A stretch of 64,000 bases of DNA from UBA6163 sp031411655 (GTDB lineage: Bacteria > Planctomycetota > Planctomycetia > Pirellulales > Pirellulaceae), in contig JANOBM010000192.1 of the NCBI GenBank assembly GCA_031411655.1, positions 1-64,000 of the forward strand, written 5' to 3'. Shown here piece after piece: positions 16,749 through 24,939 of this stretch. Position numbers and translations under genes: made by a program. The number at the start of each line of letters is the position of its first letter. Position 1 is the first letter of the stretch. The notes beneath the pieces are model-generated. The model was not told the origin of the DNA and ran no database searches. It saw nothing but the letters and a program-made list of their open reading frames with translations.

Positions 16749-19254
16749 TCGAATCATTCAGTTTAAACGCCGAATTCGCCGTGCTTTCAGCCGCACCCGG
16801 TGGGTCGCACGGCTGCTCAACCGCGACATTTCGGCGGCGCATAGTGACAATCCTGGATTAGTCATTATCCAGATCGATGGGCTTGCTCGTAAGCAGCTTG
16901 AGGCAGCAATCGCGAAGGGGCGAATGCCTTTCATTAGCAAGCTGCTCAGGCAAAATCACTATGACAAGTTAAGTTTCTATTCTGGTCTTCCGTCGACCAC
17001 GCCTGCGGTACAGGCGGAGGTGATGTTCGGCGCTCGCTGTGCGGTGCCCGCATTCCAGTTCTTTCATCGTGAGTCCGGTAAGACCGCGATGATGTATGAG
17101 CAAGAATGGGCTCATCGAGTTGGAGAGCAATTATCAAAGACACACCAGCCGTTGCTGGAGGGAGGCCGGTCGTATTCAAACATTTATGCGGCTGGGGCTT
17201 CGGAAGCGCGTCTTTGTGCGGAGACGATGGATCTTGCCAGCATTCGCGAAATGACCAGCGGTTGGAAGCTCGCGATCGTTTTCTTGCTTTACGGATTCAC
17301 AATCCTCCGTGTCATTGGTCTGTCGCTTTTGGAACTATTCATTGCGTTGTTCGATATGATTCGTGGTCTGGCAGGGCAACAAAGTTGGCGGGCCGAGTTG
17401 CATTGCATTCCATCGCGCGTGATCGTGTCGATTGCGATGCGAGAGTGGCTTCGCATCATGATTAAGCTTGCCATTGCGGAAGGTTCGCCAATCGTTTTTG
17501 GTAACTTCCTTGGCTATGACGAACAATCCCATCGTCGTGGCCCAGGAAGTCTGTTTGCTCACTGGGGCTTAAAGGGCATCGACGGAGTGATTCGGGACAT
17601 CTACCGTGCTGCTCACACGTCGGATGTCCGCGATTACGAGGTCGTTATTTACTCGGATCACGGCCAGCAGCACACGCAAATCTATGAAACGAAGACGGGG
17701 CTTTCAATTCATGACGCGGTGGTCCGCGCGTTTACCGAAGGACCGCTACGCGATCGCAGGGTACGGCACCTCGATAAGCGATTGACTCGGCGCGATCAAG
17801 TGGATCAACGCTGGCGTCGATTGCTTCGAACCAAGCGGGGAGATCAAAAAGCGACGGGTTCCAGCGAAGAAGAATTGAAAGACGATATCGTCGTGACCGC
17901 GCTGGGGCCCATCGGCCATGTTTATCTCCCGATCAAGCTGAGTGATGGTGAGAAAGAAACCTATGCGAGAAGTTTAGTTGGCAAGGAGCAGGTACCGCTG
18001 GTGTTATACTACGACTCGCAAGGACATTTGAGGGCTCATAATTCGTCCGGCGAGTGGCGTCTTCCCGAGGACGCCCGGCACGTCCTTGGTAACGGCCATC
18101 TCTTTATAGATGAAGTGTCACATGACCTCGTCCGTCTCGCCAAACATCCCGATTCCGGAGATCTGATCATCAGCGGCTGGAATCCACTTCAGGATGCGGT
18201 GACGTTTGTCGACGAGAACGGCGCTCACGGAAGCATCGGCTCCGATGAGACTCGAGGCTTTGCATTGATGCCCCATTCCATTCAATTACACCATCGAAGG
18301 GCGAAGAGTGAAGAACGATACATTCGCGGTGTTGATCTCTATCGTGCCGCATGGCATTTCGTACATCGAGATCGCCCACTGAAGATGCTAAGTGATCATG
18401 AAGGCGGGCGGGCGGCACCCTACTACAAACGGCAGGGGGAGCATTCACCGAGCGGTTCGTTTCAAGTCATGACCTACAACATCCACAGCTGCGTTGGGAT
18501 TGATGATAAGGTGAGGCCCGAACGGATCGTTTCAGTAATCAAGTCGTGCAATGCGGATATCATCGCGTTGCAGGAAGTAGATTCTAATCGCTATCAGACG
18601 AAGGGACACGAGCAGGCAAAGTTGATTGCTGACGTACTTTCCATGAGTCATCATTTCTATGCGATTTCGGACTGGAGCGGAGAACAGTATGGCCTAGCGA
18701 TCCTCAGCCGCTTTCCAATCATGCATGTGAAGTCAGCGCACCTTACGCCCAGCAACCACGCCCTCCGCAGCGAAGCTCGCGGAGCGATGTGGATACAGGT
18801 TGAAACTTCGGCGGGGCTTGTCAATGTAATCAATACCCACTTCGGCCTTCGGCAGGAGGAAAGACAGCGACAAGCAGAGATCCTGCTCAGTGAAAATTGG
18901 ATTGGCGGCATTCCACAACACGAACCAGTCATTTTGTGTGGTGATTTTAACGCCGGGCCGCGGTCCGCCGTCTATCATGCGTTCACTAAGAGCCTGGTCG
19001 ATGTGCAGTTACACTCACGGAAAGTTCGGCCCAAGGCAACTTTTGCCTCGATACTCCCGGTCGTGCGAATCGATCACATTTTCGCGAGTGGCCACTTCAA
19101 TATTCGATCTGTGAGTCAACCGCGAACGCCAACGGCGAAAGTTGCCTCGGATCACCTTCCCGTTTGCGCAGAGCTGTCGTTGCCTCCGAAAAGTGTTCGC
19201 GACGTTTCGATGCCAGAGAAGACATCGCACACGGTCCCGGTGCAAGCCATTTGA
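16741..19254 (+). CDS. Membrane-anchored fusion: alkaline-phosphatase-superfamily phosphodiesterase plus EEP-fold hydrolase
   Basis: An 837-aa protein. Domain 1 (about 37-560) has alkaline phosphatase superfamily metal ligands: D46 in IIQIDG, a nucleophile threonine in PSTTPA, DEQSHRRG, SDHGQ and a late GAHGSIG histidine. A hydrophobic stretch near 177-213 interrupts it and could anchor the protein. Domain 2 (about 575 to the end) is an endonuclease/exonuclease/phosphatase fold: MTYNIHSCVG, LQEVDSNR, CGDFNAGPRS, RIDHIFAS and a final SDHLPV. The TTG start at 16741 is chosen because AGGAG (16731-16735) lies five bases upstream and the reading frame further up only shadows the glycosyltransferase. 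It overlaps that gene by 8 bp. Both halves cleave phosphoesters; with the glycosyltransferase and glycosidase upstream, a phospho-glycolipid substrate is a guess. Confidence 0.8.
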   Translation: MFNRIIQFKRRIRRAFSRTRWVARLLNRDISAAHSDNPGLVIIQIDGLARKQLEAAIAKGRMPFISKLLRQNHYDKLSFYSGLPSTTPAVQAEVMFGARCAVPAFQFFHRESGKTAMMYEQEWAHRVGEQLSKTHQPLLEGGRSYSNIYAAGASEARLCAETMDLASIREMTSGWKLAIVFLLYGFTILRVIGLSLLELFIALFDMIRGLAGQQSWRAELHCIPSRVIVSIAMREWLRIMIKLAIAEGSPIVFGNFLGYDEQSHRRGPGSLFAHWGLKGIDGVIRDIYRAAHTSDVRDYEVVIYSDHGQQHTQIYETKTGLSIHDAVVRAFTEGPLRDRRVRHLDKRLTRRDQVDQRWRRLLRTKRGDQKATGSSEEELKDDIVVTALGPIGHVYLPIKLSDGEKETYARSLVGKEQVPLVLYYDSQGHLRAHNSSGEWRLPEDARHVLGNGHLFIDEVSHDLVRLAKHPDSGDLIISGWNPLQDAVTFVDENGAHGSIGSDETRGFALMPHSIQLHHRRAKSEERYIRGVDLYRAAWHFVHRDRPLKMLSDHEGGRAAPYYKRQGEHSPSGSFQVMTYNIHSCVGIDDKVRPERIVSVIKSCNADIIALQEVDSNRYQTKGHEQAKLIADVLSMSHHFYAISDWSGEQYGLAILSRFPIMHVKSAHLTPSNHALRSEARGAMWIQVETSAGLVNVINTHFGLRQEERQRQAEILLSENWIGGIPQHEPVILCGDFNAGPRSAVYHAFTKSLVDVQLHSRKVRPKATFASILPVVRIDHIFASGHFNIRSVSQPRTPTAKVASDHLPVCAELSLPPKSVRDVSMPEKTSHTVPVQAI

Positions 19255-19703
19255 GTGAAGCCGAGCCTGCCCAAAGGTGGGCTGAACGCGAAGCGATAGC
19301 GGGAGCATCACCTGAACATTGCGTTGCATGCTGAGTCTGTCGTGTTGAGCATTGTAAAACTGTGAATTTCGTATTCGATTGAGGACACTCACCCTGGTGC
19401 CATCGAGGTCGTTGCCGAGTTTGCTGGGCTGGCAAGGTTTCGAGAGCGAAGAAGCATTGGGGGTACTGAGCGTAGGTTGAGCGCGCGATGCAGGCCATGA
19501 GGCAATTCCACTGTCCGAGACGCTCGACAGCCGGCATCCACATCCGACATCCATGTGGGGCTGTGAGAATTGTTCAAAAGCGAGTAGGACTGCTCGTTTA
19601 GACGGTGGGGCACCATTGAATTCCGTGTTTTTCGCATGGTGGCGGCCACTGTGCGGCTTCAACAAACGATCAGCAACCGGCGAGTAGATCACCGCAGAAA
19701 CGA
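19255..19703. other. Intergenic region, 449 bp, no recognised gene
   Basis: It lies after the fusion phosphodiesterase and before the tRNA terminator. A short GCCCA/TGGGC stem (19269-19282) near the left end may terminate the operon. Open frames on the minus strand have no domain features. Confidence 0.35.
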
Positions 19704-19730
19704 CAAAACCCCGTGAATCACGGGGTTTTG
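19704..19730 (-). terminator. Terminator of tRNA-Leu (12-bp perfect hairpin)
   Basis: CAAAACCCCGTG (19704-19715) and CACGGGGTTTTG (19719-19730) form a perfect 12-bp stem with a three-base loop. On the minus strand the hairpin ends in TTTTG followed by TCGTTTC, just after the 3' end of the tRNA. It is symmetrical enough to work in both directions. Confidence 0.8.
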
Positions 19731-19735
19731 TTGAA

Positions 19736-19819
<84 letters not shown>

Positions 19820-20143
19820 GTCGTGGTCGAGGCTTGCACAGCTTTTCAGAAATCTCGTGACTCGTCAACGCCGGGTCTGCCAACAGGGCCCCACATCGCC
19901 GAATTCGTTCAAGAAGCCAATAAAACCTCATCTGGCAAGAACCTGGATTTCGGTGCGCCGTGGCGTTTGGATTCGATTTCGTGCGAAATTCGTCTCATTT
20001 CTCACTGTGGAAAACGCAGAGGCATTGGAAGAACTCGTTTGAAAGGGGCCCGAGTCCCCATCGCAGTTAACTTGCCATCGAGCCTATAGTTGCCATGACG
20101 CTAGGGGAAACATGTCCTTCCACCAATCAGAGTATTTGATCCG
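19820..20143. other. Intergenic region, 324 bp, with the tRNA promoter side
   Basis: On the minus strand, TTGACG lies about 40 bp upstream of the tRNA 5' end, a possible -35 element without a good -10. On the right is the leader of the SOUL gene. No protein gene is supported. Confidence 0.35.
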
Positions 20144-20773
20144 ATGTCGAGAAAGAGAATGATCTATGTGGTTACGGTCCTGGGCTTGGTCATCTGTGGG
20201 TCTTTTGCCCTGAACCTGACCGCGAGAGCAGCCTATGAAACCGCCTCTTACGATGTGGTTGAGTCGGATGGAGCCTTCGAAACCCGCGAATATCCTGACC
20301 TGATGTTGGCATCCACCGCCATGCGGAAGGAGTCACAGGGTAACGACGGTAGCTTCATGAGATTGTTTCGCTACATCAGCGGCGCAAATGAGACTGAGCA
20401 GAAAGTCGCCATGACGACTCCAGTGTTTATGGAGCAAGGTGAATCAGGTACCGAGGGACGGATGGGATTCGTCATCCCCAAGGAAGTTGTTGCGAACGGG
20501 GCTCCGAAACCGGCTGCCGTCGACGTCAATCTTCGGAAGCGTGACGGTGGCCGCTTTGCTGTAATTCGCTTTTCGGGGCGAATGGACTCGGCAGATCTCA
20601 AGAAAGCTGAGGAGCGGTTACGGAAATGGATCGCAGACAAGCAGCTCGTCGCTGACATCGAGTCGGAATCAGCGGGTTATGATCCACCGTGGACGCCGGG
20701 CATGTTTCGCCGAAATGAAGTGCTAATCCGTTTAAAGAACGAGCAGGAATCGCCCGGCGCAAAGGTAGAATGA
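20144..20773 (+). CDS. SOUL family heme-binding protein
   Basis: A 209-aa protein with an N-terminal hydrophobic segment (MIYVVTVLGLVICGSFAL), likely a signal peptide or anchor ending near AAYE. The mature part starts YDVVESDGAFETREYPDLM and continues with MRLFRYISGANE, KVAMTTPV and the late GYDPPWTPG and RRNEVLIRL segments, which together define the SOUL/HBP family. Related proteins bind heme or other tetrapyrroles; the role in bacteria is poorly known. It seems to be monocistronic. The next gene, a rhomboid protease, starts at least 69 bp downstream in the same direction. Confidence 0.88.
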   Translation: MSRKRMIYVVTVLGLVICGSFALNLTARAAYETASYDVVESDGAFETREYPDLMLASTAMRKESQGNDGSFMRLFRYISGANETEQKVAMTTPVFMEQGESGTEGRMGFVIPKEVVANGAPKPAAVDVNLRKRDGGRFAVIRFSGRMDSADLKKAEERLRKWIADKQLVADIESESAGYDPPWTPGMFRRNEVLIRLKNEQESPGAKVE

Positions 20774-20823
20774 CGCTCTCTGACCGTCGTCAATTCGCAT
20801 AGCATGATTGGCCCGCTTCGATC

Positions 20824-20877
20824 ATCGGATGGTTGAGATCGGATGGTTGGGCTCGGATTGGGCTCGGATTGGGCTCG
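20824..20877. repeat. Short tandem repeats at the start of the rhomboid gene
   Basis: ATCGGATGGTTG occurs at 20824-20835 and 20838-20849; GGCTCGGATTG then occurs at 20850-20860 and 20861-20871, followed by a partial GGCTCG at 20872-20877. The repeats overlap the annotated start codon, which argues for a start further downstream. Confidence 0.6.
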
Positions 20878-21463
20878 TTGGTCTGCTAGAAATGTGACGA
20901 ATCCAAAGGGTCAAGCTTTGAAGAAACAGGCGTATCCGATTTTTGTCTTGCTGTTGGCGATGTGGTTGGTTCGAATCGTGGACTCGATCGTTCCGATTGA
21001 CTTAAAACAGTTTGGACTTCTACCCCGAACATTTCGAGGATTGATTGGGGTCGGTTCGATGCCGTTCTTGCACGCTGGTTGGGGGCACCTGATTTCAAAC
21101 ACGATTCCACTAGCGATTCTACTTGGCTTGACGATTGCGTCGCGGCATCGCGCTTGGCCCGTCATTGTCGCGATCATTGTCGGCAACGGCGCGCTGCTTT
21201 GGTGCCTTGGGCGAAACGCGTTCCATATCGGCGCCAGCGGGTTAGTGTTTGGATTGATTGCATATCTGATCACGGTCGGGATTCGCGAAAGACAGATCAC
21301 GTCGCTTGGCATTGCCTTGTTGGCAGGTTTCCTTTTTGGAGGAACTTTGCTTACTGGCATGCTTCCTACCTATGGCTCCGCCATGTCTTGGGACGGCCAC
21401 CTTTGCGGTGCGGTCAGTGGTCTGATCGTAGGAATGGGAACCACGCGAAGAAGCGTGGGTTAA
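20843..21463 (+). CDS. Rhomboid family intramembrane serine protease
   Basis: A 206-aa membrane protein with about six hydrophobic helices. The rhomboid signature is complete: HLISNT in helix 2, the catalytic serine in HIGASGLVFGL and the catalytic histidine in DGHLCGAVSG. It cleaves membrane protein segments within the bilayer; substrates are unknown. The ATG at 20843 lies in a small tandem repeat, so the true start may be GTG at 20894 or TTG at 20918, the last preceded by AAGGG at seven bases. The leader from either alternative still includes helix 1. It is compact, close to the minimal six-helix bacterial rhomboids. Confidence 0.85.
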   Translation: MVGLGLGSDWARWSARNVTNPKGQALKKQAYPIFVLLLAMWLVRIVDSIVPIDLKQFGLLPRTFRGLIGVGSMPFLHAGWGHLISNTIPLAILLGLTIASRHRAWPVIVAIIVGNGALLWCLGRNAFHIGASGLVFGLIAYLITVGIRERQITSLGIALLAGFLFGGTLLTGMLPTYGSAMSWDGHLCGAVSGLIVGMGTTRRSVG

Positions 21464-21495
21464 GAGAAAGCTATCTCGATGCAATCCACAAACTC

Positions 21496-21514
21496 CGCCT
21501 TTGCGAAAGAGGCG
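21496..21514 (+). terminator. Putative terminator downstream of the rhomboid gene
   Basis: CGCCTTT pairs with AAAGAGGCG around GCG, with a two-base bulge, in the gap between the convergent rhomboid and CpaE-like genes. A weak T-rich stretch (TCTTTTG) lies about 20 bases further on. Confidence 0.35.
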
Positions 21515-21739
21515 TGTTTACGAGGTCTTTTGTGTTGTGGCAACTCAAGTTTTGATTTGCATGAGAGAGCGAACCTTTGCGTGTACGCCGATGTTTAGAT
21601 TACAGGATGAACGATCGGGTTGGCAGTCGAGCAGGACGATCACCAATCAAGCAAGCTTTGCGTTGAGTGAGCTGAAAACGAGGTTCGCGACGGGCCCATT
21701 GTCAGCATGGGTTTATGCGGTTGGGATAAATCTATTGGG

Positions 21740-22873
21740 TCAGCGAATACCTAACGTATGGGCCAAATTGCTGAGTAGGCCGTGTGCGACACCGGGACCG
21801 TTTAACGGGAGTGAAATTCCGAGCACGTCGCGCGCAAGGGAATCGATGTCGGCAAGAGCTTTTGATCTTGGAAAGCTAGTGCGCAGGGGCGTGCCGCAAT
21901 TGACGGACGACATGATCGCGTCATGGTCCAGTGCGACGGTCCGTATTTCATCGATTGACAGGGCTTTTTGAATCCGGGCTCGATCCAAGGCTTGAACATT
22001 AGGATCGAAGCGGTTGATGACGACCCAGGGTGAATGAGTTCTAATTCCAAGTCGCAGGCTTTCGACGGTGAGCTGTAAAGATGGCACAGTCTGATCCGCC
22101 ACAAGCACCACTTCATCCGCGGCGTCCAACGCGATCAGTTGTGCCTCATCTAAGGTGCTAGGCACATCAAGAATCACCACTTCCGCGAGTTGTCGAAGGC
22201 TGTGAATCAGATGCGAAATGGCTAACGGCTTCACACTAGGCGACGTCGCCGCGTGAGACGGGCCTGCCAAAATCGACAAGCGATCTCCGAAGGGATAGAG
22301 AGCTTTCTTGATCGCGTAGATATCGACCTCATGGCCACGCTGGAAAAGCTCCTGAGTTGTGAACTGCGGCTCAATGTTGAGATAGGAAGCAAGCACGCCA
22401 CAATTGAGGGACAACTCTGCGATAACGGTGTCAAGCTGAAAGGTCTGAGCCAGTTCGTAGGCCAAGTTAACAGCGATCGTAGTTGCCCCTACTCCACCAT
22501 GCGCTCCTGAAATAGCGATCACTCTGGACTTGCTGGCGGAATGTCCAAATTGCAATGCAACACTTGTAATCGCTTCACGGAAGTCATCCACGTCCAAAGG
22601 CAACATCACAACCTGGGCCGCCCCGTCGCGCATTGCATGTACAACCGACATGGAATTCGAGCTTTCGCCAACCAATGCTACGATTGGTCGACCAGCAAAA
22701 GCACCACTCAGTCGCCTCAACGAATCGTGTTGATTCTTGCTTTCGATATGGCAAACAAACAATCTGCTTTCGTCATAGGGAAGTCGCAAGTTTTCCGTTG
22801 CCGACAAAACAGTAGGAAACACATGGTCTATCTCAACGCCTTGATTCAATAGTTCCCGCCTTACGACGGGCAA
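21740..22873 (-). CDS. CpaE-like MinD/ParA-fold ATPase, possibly with a broken start
   Basis: A 377-aa protein as read from TTG at 22873. Residues 1-110 are a receiver-like domain and residues 116-345 a MinD/ParA fold with GAHGGVGATT at the P-loop, typical of CpaE proteins of Flp/Tad pilus assembly. Codons upstream to 22912 read PLKAILICSDDLL, which is the expected first strand of the receiver domain, and the codons before these are ATG (22916-22918) then TAG (22913-22915). So either a CTG/TTG start trims the domain, or the gene has an amber mutation at codon 2. Both lysines of the deviant Walker A motif are replaced (H and A). No other Tad gene is nearby. Confidence 0.75.
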   Translation of the reverse strand: MPVVRRELLNQGVEIDHVFPTVLSATENLRLPYDESRLFVCHIESKNQHDSLRRLSGAFAGRPIVALVGESSNSMSVVHAMRDGAAQVVMLPLDVDDFREAITSVALQFGHSASKSRVIAISGAHGGVGATTIAVNLAYELAQTFQLDTVIAELSLNCGVLASYLNIEPQFTTQELFQRGHEVDIYAIKKALYPFGDRLSILAGPSHAATSPSVKPLAISHLIHSLRQLAEVVILDVPSTLDEAQLIALDAADEVVLVADQTVPSLQLTVESLRLGIRTHSPWVVINRFDPNVQALDRARIQKALSIDEIRTVALDHDAIMSSVNCGTPLRTSFPRSKALADIDSLARDVLGISLPLNGPGVAHGLLSNLAHTLGIR

Positions 22874-22918
22874 TAGCAGGTCATCACTACAGATAAGGAT
22901 TGCTTTGAGCGGCTACAT

Positions 22919-23628
22919 ATCGTTTTCAGTAAACAGTGTGCCGGAGACTTTACCCAGGATGGATTGCCTCGTCGAAGTAATCCATTGCGATCAAAGCTAG
23001 GTTGTGACGAGGGTCCGTCTCGAAAACTCGACTCAAACTTTTTGATTTAAGCACGCATCTCCGGTTTTGTTGACGTAATCGGAATATCCTGACGTATTGG
23101 TCGTTTCACGATCTTGTTCCTATCGATAGACGAGCGAACAAGTGGGGCCATTCGGTTGATCCGTTTATGCCGTGGGTCCGTGGCCAAAAGGATTCATTGC
23201 ATGCAATGTCTCGCTTTCGCTTTCCACGGCTCCATGCTGGAATGCGAGGCAATTTCTTTATCGCATTGAAGTTTTTCGGGTTCGTTGCTGGCCCCTCGAA
23301 GGGCGGGCACGTCGCCTCCACCGTCACCTACGCGGGATGTCAACCGTGTCATTTTCAGGACTTCAGCCGCAGACGCAGCCATCCTGTGAGGGCAGTCTGG
23401 GTAACCCATTTCCATTTGATTCGATTGTTTTTGGTGGCCCTCAGAAACAGAGACCGAAAGTTATTCGTAGGCTGTGACCAGACGTGTCACAGGCGGTGCC
23501 AATAATAACGCTACCAAGACAGTCATAACCATCTCGCCCAGGGCCCGACCAGTCAGTCGGGTCCAGAACTCAATTGATTCTCGCGAAAACCGAGTTTCGA
23601 AATCGACGGACGAAATGCTGATGGTCGA
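22919..23628. other. Long intergenic region with inverted repeats, 710 bp
   Basis: It lies between the CpaE-like gene and the recA promoter. It holds a 14-bp perfect palindrome CATTGCATGCAATG (23195-23208), a 7-bp stem CTTGTTC/GAACAAG (23113-23119 with 23136-23142) enclosing the palindrome CTATCGATAG, and an AATGCGA/TCGCATT stem (23241-23247 with 23261-23267). No open frame has recognisable domains. It may encode a structured RNA or be a dispersed repeat. Confidence 0.4.
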
Positions 23629-23657
23629 TTGCGATGGAGAATACCGTCCGATACTAT
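23629..23657 (+). promoter_or_regulatory. Candidate sigma-70-type promoter of recA
   Basis: TTGCGA (23629-23634), a 17-bp spacer and TACTAT (23652-23657) match the -35/-10 pattern at four and five of six positions. Transcription would start near 23664, leaving a 75-base leader. No SOS box was recognised. Confidence 0.45.
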
Positions 23658-23739
23658 AAGCATGTCCACCGGCTCAGTTGGCGAGCCACTGGATACCACG
23701 GGAATGCCAACAGCAATTGCGAGTACGGGAGACTAGGGA

Positions 23740-24870
23740 ATGGCCAAGAAAAAGACGATTGCAACCGAAGCCGCCTCAAAGGGTGTGCGACTAGATCCGG
23801 GCATGAAAGCGATTTTGGATCGCGAGCCGGGCCTGAAGACGACGTTGCAGCAGATTGAGAAGACGTTTGGCGACGGAGCGATCATGCCGTTAGGTGCGTC
23901 ACATAAGCTGACGATCGACGGAATCTCTACCGGTAGCTTGAGCCTGGACATGGCATTGGGTGGGTATGGATTGCCTCGCGGTCGCGTCATTGAGATTTAT
24001 GGTCCGGAGTCGAGCGGTAAGACGACTCTTGCATTGCATGTTTGTGCCGAAGCTCAAAAGCCTGGCGGAATTGCTGCGATCATCGATGCGGAGCACGCCT
24101 TTGACCCCAGTTGGGCGAAGAAGCTAGGTGTGCAGCTGGATACCCTTTTGGTGAGCCAGCCCAGCAGCGGTGAGGAGGCAATGCAAATTTGCGAAATGTT
24201 GGTCAAGAGCAACGCCGTGGACGTGATCGTGATCGACTCCGTTGCCGCACTTGTTCCGCGAGCCGAATTGGAAGGCGAGATTGGCGACAGTCACGTGGGT
24301 TTGCAGGCGAGATTGATGAGTCAATCCCTTCGCAAGCTCACCGGGGCCATTGCCAAAAGCAAGTGCTGTGTCATCTTCATCAATCAAATCCGTGAAAAGA
24401 TTGGAGTGATGTTTGGCAGCCCAGAAACCACGCCGGGTGGCCGTGCTCTGAAGTTCTATTGCTCGTGCCGAATCGACGTTCGCCGGATCGGAGCGTTGAA
24501 GGACGGTGAAGAGCAAGTTGGGCAAAGGGTTCGCACCAAGATCGTTAAGAACAAGGTCGCTCCTCCATTCCGGGTTGCCGAGTTCGACATGATGCACGCA
24601 AACGGAATTAGCTACGAAGGTGACTTGCTTGATTTGGGGACGACCCACAAGGTTGTTACCCGTAGCGGTGCGTGGTTCAAGTATGGCGAAGTGTACCTAG
24701 GGCAAGGCAAAGAAAAGGCGAGGAACTTCTTGATCGAAAACCCCGAGGTTGCCGAAGAGATCAAGCAAGGCGTTCTCGCAACGGGCGGCTATGCAGCGCC
24801 AGTCTCGGAGGACGCAGGTGATTCGGCGGTGGAGGAGTCGGAAGACGAGGAAGCACTCCACAACAGCTAG
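23740..24870 (+). CDS. recA: Recombinase RecA
   Basis: A 376-aa RecA with Walker A GPESSGKTT at residues 88-96, Walker B VIVIDSVAALVPRAE, loop 1 EIGDSHVGLQARLMSQ and loop 2 FINQIREKIGVMFG. It polymerises on single-stranded DNA, catalyses strand exchange and co-activates LexA cleavage. The N-terminus is longer than in E. coli by about 25 residues, starting at the ATG at 23740 with TAGGGA upstream. The C-terminal tail is acidic, as usual. It is alone in its transcription unit and converges on the kinase gene, with a shared terminator hairpin at 24897-24939. Confidence 0.98.
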   Translation: MAKKKTIATEAASKGVRLDPGMKAILDREPGLKTTLQQIEKTFGDGAIMPLGASHKLTIDGISTGSLSLDMALGGYGLPRGRVIEIYGPESSGKTTLALHVCAEAQKPGGIAAIIDAEHAFDPSWAKKLGVQLDTLLVSQPSSGEEAMQICEMLVKSNAVDVIVIDSVAALVPRAELEGEIGDSHVGLQARLMSQSLRKLTGAIAKSKCCVIFINQIREKIGVMFGSPETTPGGRALKFYCSCRIDVRRIGALKDGEEQVGQRVRTKIVKNKVAPPFRVAEFDMMHANGISYEGDLLDLGTTHKVVTRSGAWFKYGEVYLGQGKEKARNFLIENPEVAEEIKQGVLATGGYAAPVSEDAGDSAVEESEDEEALHNS

Positions 24871-24896
24871 ACCGCCAAACGGCGAGGGTCAAAAGC

Positions 24897-24939
24897 ATTC
24901 AAGGCGTCATGAAGTCATAGCGCTCGTGACGCCTTGAAT
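24897..24939. terminator. Bidirectional terminator hairpin between recA and the kinase gene
   Basis: ATTCAAGGCGTCA (24897-24909) and TGACGCCTTGAAT (24927-24939) form a perfect 13-bp stem with a 17-base loop. On the minus strand the stem includes the last 11 codons and the TGA of the kinase gene, followed by GCTTTTG. On the plus strand it lies 27 bp after the recA stop. Confidence 0.65.

Noticed and set aside
23481..23739. Possible SOS box upstream of recA
   Set aside because: No recognisable LexA-type palindrome; only a plausible sigma-70-like promoter was kept.
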